From: Theodoxus fluviatilis
Taxonomy: Eukaryota; Mollusca; Gastropoda; Cycloneritida; Neritidae
DNA length: 64,000 nucleotides
NCBI GenBank assembly: GCA_034096865.1
Contig: JAWQFJ010001162.1
Span: forward strand, 12,501 to 76,500
Direction of reading: 5' to 3'
Part shown: positions 58,415 to 64,000 of the stretch, piece by piece
Numbering within the stretch: the stretch's first letter is position 1
Layout of the letters: each line of letters starts with the position of its first letter
The notes under the pieces: model-generated
Seen by the model: only the letters and a program-made list of their open reading frames with translations
Database searches by the model: none
Told to the model about the DNA's origin: nothing
Program-made: the position numbers and the translations under genes

Positions 58415-59422
58415 GCAGGCAGGCAGACAGAGAGGGTGGGGATGGATGTATAGGCTATGTAAGGTAATCTTTAAGCACAAAAACTCACTAGAACAATTCA
58501 GAGTATACGCTAATCAAGTCACGGTGTCCCTAGTTATTCGCCTATTTCAAATCGCATAGGGAGACTCGATGGGTCAATTCTTACCCTAAACCTACATGGG
58601 GACAGAGAGGGTGGTGGTGGAGGGTAGGGTGGGGTAGGGTGGGGTGGGGGTGGGGTGGGGGTGGGGGTGGGATTTGGGCATTCTGTCAACCCGAGTCAGT
58701 AGTGACTCTGGCACAGTTCGCAATGAATGTGTAATAGACTTGACCCTTCACATTACAGTATTGCGCCAAAAATAGTTCGCTCTGATACTATTTTTCTCTC
58801 TCCACTTTTTACAGAACTCATTCAGATGTCAAAACTTGTTTCCATTTCAACACATACATTTTATTTTATCAAATAAACGCTTACTTATTGCCTCAACAAG
58901 AGGAAGTTAAGAGTTTTGTGCGAAATAGTCTTAGAACTACTTTAACGGCGTATGACAAGGAGCAGATCGACAATCCCACAAGCCTCTCATGTGACCTCCA
59001 TTGGCATATTTCGGACAAAAACCTTCCATCACGTGATGTCAACTGGGCTAGAGACACTCGCCAGTAGGCGAAATCTCTAGTGAACTAGAACGGAGGAGGG
59101 GATGATGATATCTCAAATGTAGCATTTGTGAGAACGATTTCATACTCATAAACGCATCATCACAGCTTGATCTGTGGCTGGCATGAAGTCAAACACGTCT
59201 CATTACAATGACTTCAATCACTTGCCTCCTAAATCTGATGTGCACTGTCACCATCTTGTGAGACGGTAATGTTCATTTGATAACTAGGACACAATATCAT
59301 CACCCACTCACTCATACCAAAGTATGAACAAAACATTATTTTCTTCACACAAATGTTCTAACAGTTGATCTAAAAGGATAATTATACATGTATTATTATA
59401 GGAGTGTGCTATTTGTGTGTGT

Positions 59423-59465
<43 letters not shown>

Positions 59466-62400
59466 CACACAAGTGCATGTGTGTGCACATAAATGCATGT
59501 GTGTGCATGCTTGCATGCGCATGTGTGTGTTTCCAGCAGTGAAAAAAAAAGTGTAGGGTCAGCAGCAAAATGCTTGTGTCCAGCCAGTGACCAGGAACAA
59601 CTTTTTCCCCCCCTGAAGATTGCAGGAGCAAGGCTCAGGGCAATTTGAGACACATCTTACTTGGAGCAACCATAACAGACTAGAAAGCTCGAAAATAAAA
59701 AAGTTGATTTATTCACCATTTGGCGAGAAACAGCAGGAATATTACATTCAAAATGTAACCCTAAAAAAAAAATAATAAAACCAGTTCAACCAGACTCACC
59801 ATATCTGTCTTTGTTGTGCGACTCACTGATGATAAACAAGTGCAACTTCTCTCTGTGTTTCAGCCATGCTGAGCATTCAAACAGTGTGAAAACATCTCAT
59901 ATCAGTCATGCAGATAATTCAAAAAGAGTAAATACACACCATCATATCAGCCAGGCAGAGCATTCAAACAGACACAGGCCATGGGACTTTGAAAGGATGT
60001 AGTGAAAAATGAAACCAACATCCTTCCCAGTGTGCCAGGTTTCTCACAGCAGAGAGAGAGAGAGAATCTGGTCCAAAAAAATAAAACCCCATCTTTCCTG
60101 GTCATTTGAAGTTTCACAGTTGAAAAAACTGTTTTTCCCCTAAAAAACAACAACAGCATGCTGGTTGCTAAGTGCATTATACATACTAACAAAGCATCTC
60201 ATTTTAAATCTAGCACTTTCATGAAAGTGAATGAGTGATTAAAAGTTTCAAGCCAGACATCACATGCTGAATGTACAATATCCCATACCGCTATGCTCCA
60301 TCTCTTGCTGCCAATCCTATCCTGCCCCTTGCTGCCAGTCCCACGCTGCCCCTTGCTGCCAATAAAATCCTGCCCCTTGCTGCCATTCCTATACTGCCCC
60401 TTGCTGCCATTCCAATCCTGCCCCTTGCTGCCATTCCCACACTGCCCCTTGCTGCCATTCCAATCCTGCCCCTTGCTGCCAGTCCCACACTGCCCCTTGC
60501 TGCCAATAAAATCCTGCCCCTTGCTGCCATTCCCATCCTGCTCCTTGCTGCCAATCCCACACTGCCCCTTGCTGCCATTCCCATCCTGCCCCTTGCTGCC
60601 ATACCCACACTGCCCCTTGCTGCCATTCCAATCCTGCCCCTTGCTGCCAATAAAATCCTGCCCCTTGCTGCCATTCCCACACTGCCCCTTGCTGCCAATC
60701 CCACACTGCCCCTTGCTGCCATTCCAATCCTGCCCCTTGCTGCCAATCCCACACTGCCCTTTGCTGCCATTCCAATCCTGCCCCTTGCTGCCAGTCCCAC
60801 ACTGCCCCTTGCTGCCAATAAAATCCTGCCCCTTGCTGCCATTCCCATCCTGCTCCTTGCTGCCAATCCCACACTGCCCCTTGCTGCCATTCCAATCCTG
60901 CCCCTTGCTGCCATTCCCACACTGCCCCTTGCTGCCATACCCACACTGCCCCTTGCTGCCATTCCAATCCTGCCCCTTGCTGCCATTCCCATCCTGCCCC
61001 TTGCTGCCATTCCCATCCTGCCCCTTGCTGCCATTCCCACACTGCCCCTTGCTGCCATACCCACACTGCCCCTTGCTGCCTTTCCAATCCTGCCCCTTGC
61101 TGCCATTCCCATCCTGCCCCTTGCTGCCATTCCCATCCTGCCCCTTGCTGCCATTCCCACACTGCCCCTTGCTGCCATACCCACACTGCCCCTTGCTGCC
61201 TTTCCAATCCTGCCCCTTGCTGCCATTCCCATCCTGCCCCTTGCTGCCATTCCCATCCTGCCCCTTGCTGCCATTCCCATCCTGCCCCTTGCTGCCAATC
61301 CCATACTGCCCCTTGCTGCCATTCCCACACTGCCCCTTGCTGCCAATCCCACACTGCCCCTTGCTGCCATTCCCATCCTGCCCCTTGCTGCCATTCCCAT
61401 CCTGCCCCTTGCTGCCATTTCCATACTCCCCTCTGCTGCCAATGCCACACTGCCCCTTGCTGCCATTCCCATCCTGCCCCTTGCTGCCATTCCCATCCTG
61501 TCCCCTGCTGCCATTCCCATCCTGCCCCTTGCTGCCATCCCTATACTGCCCCTTACTGCAATAACCATACTGCCCCTTACTGCCATTCCAATACTGCCCC
61601 TTGCTGCCATTCCAATACTGCCCCTTGCTGCCATTCCTATACTGCCCCTTACTGCCATTCCCATCCTGCCCCTTGCTGCCATTCCAATACTGCCCCTTGC
61701 TGCCATTCCCACACTGCCCCTTGCTGCCATTCCCATCCTGCCCCTTGCTGCCATTCCCATCCTGCCCCTTGCTGCCAATGCCATCCTGCCCCTTGCTGCC
61801 ATCCCATTCTGCCCCTTGCTGCCAATGCCATACTGCCCCTTGCTGCCTGCTCAGCCCATACTACTCCTGCAACATTTACCTACTCAAACTCATTATTCCT
61901 AATTCATTGATTGTGTGGCACCCTTGGGGCACAGATGTCAGTTGTACCTGTCATGGTCACTACGTTTAGAAAAAAGAGTTCCGACAGGAAAACTTGGAAG
62001 CCTGCACACACCTCCACTGGCTGCAAGGGGAGGAGGTATCAGAGTGTCAGCAAAAAGGCAGGGCACCATGATATGCCACGATGCAAGTTAAATAGAAAAT
62101 AGCAATATAGATCAATCGTTTCCTGTTGTAGATAAAAGCAAATCAAGATAAAGGGGTCAGATGTGAATGCCATGACAATATATGCCCATATGAAACAGGC
62201 TTACCTATCATGTGTCATGTTGCAGTCTAGGACCAAATCAAGCCATCTGCATCCTTCATGACTACTTGACCTTGCCTGAATTCTCCTGAAACAAAAACAC
62301 ACAGCATGGTTGTATGAATGAGAGTTGTACAACCTTTCCAGAGTGGGAATAATAATGAAATATGAATGCATACTCTTGGCACTGTAGCCACACACGTACA

Positions 62401-62632
62401 TGTGTGCACATTTACATGCATGCACACACACATGCATGCACACACACAAACATACACTCACACAACCATGTTGATCCATCTATTTCAATTCTACATGTAA
62501 TGTAAGTGGCACTTAAGACGAGACAGAAGGGTAAACTCAGATGCAGAGCCTGTGGCATAATGGCAAACTACAATTGTGTTCAAATCACACTCAAGCACAT
62601 TCTCACACATAAATTCATGCACATGCGCGCGT

Positions 62633-62666
<34 letters not shown>

Positions 62667-63864
62667 TAGTGGTCCATCATTTTCAACACATTCACATGCC
62701 CACACTCTTGCATGTGTGCACACGTCCTCTCTTCTCCCACTAAGATCAACATCTACATGCAGAAAACTAAAATTGGAGGCTCCCCAGTATTCATGTTATG
62801 ACAATCTTAGCGTATTATTTCTTGGAGCTCACCACACATTATCACAGAAGTAGGCAACATCACTGCCCAGGAATACATCAGACAGATGTTGAACATCCTC
62901 CAAGTTCAAGGTAATATTTCCATCTGAAGACAATCCAAAAATTCAAACATAAAATACAATTTTCATCACACAACGTTTACACCAAACTAGCTGCAGTGCA
63001 ACCACACCAACAACAACAAGATCAAGCCGACAGGAAAAATCAACCTTTCACAATCAAACACACACTGACTCAGTGGAGGAATTTGTCCATGCACTATTTA
63101 CATGTCCTTTACAGCAAACAGAGCCTGGTGAGCTGGATTTTTGGCCACATTGACAAAGTGTGAAAAGTCTCAACACACCGACCTGTTGGGAAGACATGAA
63201 TGGAGAGACTCTGCTCTCGACTGCACGAGTGCTGGGTGGCAAGCCATTTGGCCAGATGCTACACTGGTTGCCTGTCCACCAACGTATTGTGTTCACAACA
63301 TTGTGTCACGTGTTCAAGTGCGTCAATGGTTTGGCCCCGCTGTATCTGGTTGAGCTCCTCAGGACTTATAAGCCTGTGAGGGATCTCAGATCTTTGGCGC
63401 AGTCATTACTCCATGTGCCACGCTACAACACCAAGAGATCTGGAGAGAGAGCATTCTCGTATGCTGGACCAAAACATTGGAACGATATCTCAGACAGACT
63501 GAGGAAATCTCCTTCAATACAGACTTTTAAGTCACAGCTGAAAACTCTTTTATTCAAATGGTGAACATGTTGAGCGCCTTGAGCATGCCTTTGGGCGTGA
63601 GATTGGCACTATATAAGAGCCAAAATACATACATACATACATACATACATACATGCCCCACCAAGGGCATCAAACCAATCATTCAGCAATTCATGCCAAC
63701 AAAAACTCATTCGTTCTTTGAGACCAGAAGGTTTTTCTTCTTTTTTTAATAACAGAGTATTTCTACTGTATTTCCATGGCAGTTCAAAAAAGCTTATGAT
63801 TACCATAGAGAGTTCCAAACTTCTCAAAGGCAGTTTTCACCTGCTGAAGGCCTTTCCTGTTCAG
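44853..63864 (-). CDS. multi-exon gene, probable MATH/TRAF-domain protein (gene overview)
   Basis: Seven minus-strand exons were found from splice sites and phase: 63864-63804, 62923-62833, 62285-62205, 57245-57172, 50402-50313, 46112-46023 and 44906-44853 (stop). The first four join in perfect phase, and so do the last two. Coding pieces must be missing between 57172 and 50402 and between 50313 and 46112, because phases do not meet there. The pattern DNVWRIQ, WLDLVLDCN, WSFKVISSLKVLNFR and then TDPMKG...GKVCIEG resembles a MATH domain of the USP7 type, which binds short peptide motifs in adaptors and ubiquitin-pathway proteins. The C-terminus is acidic (PEETDDETEEDEDRAR). The MATH call is by memory of the fold's conserved positions and is tentative; the gene's 5' end is beyond the window. 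Confidence 0.5.
46023..46112 (-). CDS. MATH-like gene, penultimate exon
   Basis: The acceptor CTGTGTTTCCAG precedes 46112 and the donor GTATGT follows 46023. Thirty whole codons: RLTDPMKGHVKVGKVCIEGS then LSLDLSEGLV. Phase 0 at both ends. Confidence 0.55.
46213..46800. repeat. (GGTAG)n, then (GGTA/GGTG/GGGA)n satellites
   Basis: Uniform GGTAG pentamers at about 46222-46332, then degenerate GGTAA and GGTGA units, then GTAG/GTGG tetranucleotides to about 46800 with a GGGA block at about 46627-46710. It lies in the intron upstream of the 46112 exon of the minus-strand gene. Confidence 0.95.
47480..47960 (-). mobile_element. LINE 3' fragment (second family), decayed
   Basis: The minus strand at about 47893-47520 encodes GKLERGKRPAGHPQLQYNDV, CKWGLKALDISVSSWE, ARDRTRWRG and, in another frame, CAHCDKDCHSRIGLHGH. 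These are the C-terminal signatures (GxRPxGxPxLRYxDVCK, DRxxWR, CxxC...CxSRIGLxxH) of a widespread animal LINE ORF2. At least one frameshift; no RT core is seen. Confidence 0.7.
48602..49432 (+). mobile_element. repeat element N, copy 2 (shorter)
   Basis: Starts AACAAGAAGGGCAAAGCCCA followed by TATGACTCACATGC and ends GTGAGTACATAGACTCACTT, then TTGCTTCGCATGTGAGT. It carries a single internal segment where copy 1 has three, with the same TGACCTTGACC and GGTCAAGGTCA sites and a CGCCCGGACGGACG run near the end. Confidence 0.8.
49437..49748 (+). mobile_element. interspersed repeat P, copy with a single 24-bp seed unit
   Basis: It has GTACAACATCCCATGCCG, then one unit TGCCCCTTGCTGCCATTCCC, then CTGCCAGCTAAGCCACAACC and GAGTTCCAGCAAGAAAACTC with GCCAGCCCATACC. 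The same order of segments occurs at 60265-62070, where the unit is expanded to about 65 copies. Confidence 0.6.
49915..49965 (+). mobile_element. repeat element N, 3' end fragment
   Basis: GGGTGAGTACATAGACTCAC, TTTTGCTTTGCATGTGAGTC: the 3' terminus of element N without the body. Confidence 0.7.
49968..50270. mobile_element. foldback element, arms of about 105 bp
   Basis: The arm at 49968-50071 (CTCATTTTGATTTAGATCAA, ATTTGCGTGACTTCAGGAGT, GCTGTGTCAAAAGAAATA) reappears inverted at 50154-50270. About 80 bp separate the arms. The loop has no coding capacity. Confidence 0.7.
50313..50402 (-). CDS. MATH-like gene, candidate internal exon
   Basis: The acceptor TTTTTTCTTCAG precedes 50402 and the donor GTCAGT follows 50313. 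It encodes KMYCETESEQEIVLETSESD then TDSIIFPML with split codons (1 nt in, 2 nt out). Neither neighbour found so far meets its phases, so at least two further exons are implied, or it belongs to another transcript. Confidence 0.4.
50446..50480 (+). mobile_element. repeat element N, 5' end fragment
   Basis: AAAAAGGGCAAGGCCCGCAT followed by GACTCAGGTGC, the diverged 5' terminus of element N. Confidence 0.5.
50880..51035. repeat. GC-rich CTGGCCCGGTGCTGG repeat
   Basis: Short imperfect repeats of GGCCCGGTGCTGG and GGCCCAGCACTGG in both orientations, running into the sequence gap. Confidence 0.6.
51036..51045. other. assembly gap (10 N)
   Basis: Ten N bases. The true missing length is not known. 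Confidence 0.99.
51046..51221. repeat. direct duplication next to the gap
   Basis: CAGAGAAATGTGCGACAGAC followed by TTGTGCCTCCCATCATTTGC is present at 51046 and again at 51159, about 60 bp each, 113 bp apart. Confidence 0.9.
51530..52545. repeat. two copies of a long direct repeat
   Basis: Segments around 51580-51900 recur at 52220-52545: CTCCTGGCGCCA with AACGGTGACAGGGGAGGC, TAAGTTGCTAAGCAGGGAGC, CATTTAAGTGGTGTGAGTTA, and GAGGGTTCTGGTTGGAGC. A third, partial copy of the flanking GTTACCCAGAGGCA is at 52131. The array leads into the 114-bp minisatellite. Confidence 0.8.
52555..53765. repeat. 114-bp minisatellite
   Basis: About ten units of 114 bp containing GTATGGGCGCAAGCCCTGGT, GTGAACTCCAATGCTTGGGC, GTAATGCCTTGGGGGAA and GTGGGCCCAGAGCCCTGGTT. 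Units become more variable towards 53600-53760. As 114 = 38 codons, three to four frames on both strands stay open for more than 1 kb. The array lies in an intron of the minus-strand gene. Confidence 0.96.
53800..54253 (+). other. open frame after the 114-bp array, uncertain coding
   Basis: A 150-codon frame; from the second ATG (53862) it reads MPPQRRGTRRRRIPSRLQDR and then becomes Ser/Thr/Ala/Pro-rich. TTGCTTTTTCCAG lies directly before that ATG and looks like a splice acceptor. A basic start and low-complexity tail could be a gag-like remnant or an exon. No domain was recognised. Confidence 0.25.
54420..54920 (-). mobile_element. repeat element N, partial inverted copy
   Basis: On the minus strand it has AGCGAATGTGAGAAAATGGC, TTGACCTTGAAGC, ACTTAATAGTCT, and GTATAGCATGTGTACTACAA. 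A poly-T run (54602-54630) and GCATGTGAGTC (about 54885) are seen on the + strand. It is a rearranged copy with few intact receptor-type sites. Confidence 0.65.
55100..55260 (-). pseudogene. possible zinc-cluster remnant
   Basis: A minus-strand frame contains CRYC, QCYICETE and LGYCQVPYSH. The C-x2-C...C-x2-C...C...H spacing recalls the C-terminal zinc cluster of piggyBac-type transposases. No transposase core is visible. Confidence 0.2.
56017..56632. mobile_element. MITE family M, copy 4 with internal tandem duplication
   Basis: Left end AGTTGCAATTATGGTAACCC, right end TGTGGCCATAACCACAACTA. Inside, a roughly 150-bp segment (AAAAAGTTCAGGCTGACCTG ... CACACAGTAAATCTTC) is duplicated at about 56250-56400 and 56400-56560, including an extra partial terminal repeat. 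Confidence 0.75.
56870..56985. repeat. short tandem repeat, about 46-bp unit
   Basis: Two and a half copies of ACCATATCAGCCAAGCTGAG followed by CATTCAAAGAGAATAAAATA. Related ATATCAGCCAGGCAGAGCAT and CAGCCATGCTGAGCATTCAA units recur at about 59865-59975. Confidence 0.8.
57172..57245 (-). CDS. MATH-like gene, fourth exon in window
   Basis: The acceptor TGTACTTGCAG precedes 57245 and the donor GTGAGT follows 57172. It completes Arg and encodes PWSFKVISSLKVLNFREKMN then TKRK plus 1 nt. The W-S......L-K-V-L-N pattern is the main reason for the MATH call. Confidence 0.55.
57888..58430. repeat. (GA)n/(GT)n/(GACA)n compound microsatellite
   Basis: GA repeats with embedded CAGACAAGT units, a (GT)n run at about 57991-58028, and a GACA/GGCA tail. 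Lies in an intron of the minus-strand gene. Confidence 0.95.
58440..58610 (-). mobile_element. SINE family T copy
   Basis: TATAGGCTATGTAAGGTAAT, AATCAAGTCACGGTGTCCCT, AGTTATTCGCCTATTTCAAA, CGCATAGGGAGACTCGATGG. Directly followed by a (GGGGT)n-type tract to about 58670. Confidence 0.7.
58674..59092. mobile_element. long member of family S
   Basis: Starts GCATTCTGTCAACCCGAGTC followed by AGTAGTGACTC and ends ACTCGCCAGTAGGCGAAATC, TCTAGTGAACTAGAAC. About 345 bp of AT-rich sequence separate two halves that are contiguous in the roughly 60-bp copies. It may be a parent of which the short copies are internal deletions, or a split copy. Confidence 0.45.
59424..59465. repeat. (GT)n microsatellite
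   Basis: GT repeats in the minus-strand gene's intron, continuing as GTGCAT-rich sequence to about 59530. Confidence 0.93.
60290..61850. repeat. 24-bp minisatellite
   Basis: About 65 units of TGCCCCTTGCTGCCATTCCC followed by ATCC. The last part varies in a recurring set (ATTCCAATCC, AATCCCACAC, ATACCCACAC, AATAAAATCC, AGTCCCACAC, TTTCCAATCC), and groups of variants recur as higher-order blocks (for example 61020-61140 and 61140-61260). The 8-codon period keeps several frames open for over 1 kb; these are not genes. Confidence 0.97.
62205..62285 (-). CDS. MATH-like gene, third exon in window
   Basis: The acceptor TTTTTGTTTCAG precedes 62285 and the donor GTAAGC follows 62205. It encodes RIQARSSSHEGCRWLDLVLD then CNMTHD, with a split Arg codon. 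Phase fits on both sides. Confidence 0.6.
62640..62666. repeat. (CA)n microsatellite
   Basis: A short CA tract in the intron between the 62923 and 62285 exons. Confidence 0.9.
62833..62923 (-). CDS. MATH-like gene, second exon in window
   Basis: The acceptor ATTGTCTTCAG precedes 62923 and the donor GTGAGC follows 62833. It encodes GNITLNLEDVQHLSDVFLGS then DVAYFCDNV, with a split Trp codon into the next exon. It reads like a hydrophobic/beta-strand pattern with no stop. Confidence 0.6.
63160..63655 (+). mobile_element. LINE 3' end (third family, L2/CR1-like) with (ACAT)n tail
   Basis: A 63160-63564 frame carries HWLPVHQRIVFTTLCHVFKC, VNGLAPLYLVELL, RYNTKRSGERAFSYAGPKHW and FKSQLKTLLFKW with a stop, the usual end of a CR1/L2-group reverse transcriptase protein. 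It is followed by GAGCGCCTTGAGCATG, GGCACTATATAAGAGCCAAA and ACAT repeats at about 63624-63654. It is truncated at its 5' end and sits in an intron of the minus-strand gene in the opposite orientation. Confidence 0.85.
63804..63864 (-). CDS. MATH-like gene, first exon in window
   Basis: On the minus strand the acceptor TTGTACTTTCAG precedes 63864 and the donor GTAATC follows 63804. Twenty codons, LNRKGLQQVKTAFEKFGTLY, plus 1 nt. It joins the next exon through a split Asp codon. Confidence 0.55.
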
Positions 63865-63934
63865 CTGAAAGTACAATGATTTTTGTGAAAAGTAATTGTT
63901 GGGATTTACAACATATATGTTGAATACTTAGGGG

Positions 63935-64000
63935 GGAAAAATAGAGAAAAAGAGTTGTGGTTAACATAACCCAACAAGGTTATTTTTTCTTCCTGACCCC
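63935..64000. mobile_element. MITE family M, copy 5 (cut by window end)
   Basis: AAAAAGAGTTGTGGTTAACA, TAACCCAACAAGG: the left terminal repeat of the family, with the rest beyond the edge. Confidence 0.6.

Noticed and set aside
60271..61902. 543-codon and 503-codon frames on opposite strands
   Set aside because: Both come from the 24-bp minisatellite; simultaneous openness in several frames shows it is periodicity and not coding.

Overview
This is a eukaryotic nuclear window: spliced genes with GT/AG introns, several non-LTR retrotransposon families, SINE- and MITE-like repeats, and very dense micro- and minisatellites. There are no bacterial-style operons, no CRISPR array and no recognisable rRNA or tRNA gene. 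The repeat style and the animal ATAC-complex gene suggest a marine invertebrate, most likely a mollusc. That is inference; no marker here fixes the species.

Layout. (1) 1-7545: two minisatellites back to back (18-bp and 42-bp units). (2) 7556-29134, + strand: the C-terminal 599 codons or so of a KAT14/CSRP2BP-type histone acetyltransferase, spread over 12 clear exons plus one predicted 22-nt microexon. Splice phases agree throughout and the frame ends in a GNAT domain. Its introns hold a nearly full-length LINE in antisense (8069-14460), a solo-LTR candidate, a truncated second copy of the same LINE in sense, a MITE, and several satellites. (3) 29135-33000: 3' flank with a second MITE copy and a 29-bp minisatellite that appears to grow out of a SINE head. 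(4) 33078-34582, - strand: three phase-compatible exons of a small cysteine-rich protein with a GPI-anchor-like tail. They are too short to show up as open reading frames. (5) 34600-40260: a repeat graveyard with an element rich in nuclear-receptor-type TCAAGGTCA sites, a SINE with an (ATCC)n tail, a tiny ATTCT/AGAAT-ended repeat and a third MITE copy. (6) 44853-63864, - strand: seven exons of a second gene, probably a MATH/TRAF-domain protein, with two internal exons still unplaced. Its introns hold 5-, 24- and 114-bp satellites, a foldback element, LINE 3' fragments and more repeat copies.

The strongest observations are: a LINE whose ORF1 carries a 2A-like GDVHANPGP motif behind a hydrophobic segment; its ORF2 in the same frame as ORF1 beyond a single TGA and without an N-terminal ATG; insertion of that LINE inside a (GA)n microsatellite, with a second copy also abutting a TC tract; a 1.26-kb AG-free pyrimidine tract ending at a KAT14 splice acceptor; an interspersed repeat packed with ERR/SF-1-type half-sites; and two short-exon genes on the minus strand. 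Minisatellites alone cover roughly 13 kb, about a fifth of the window.
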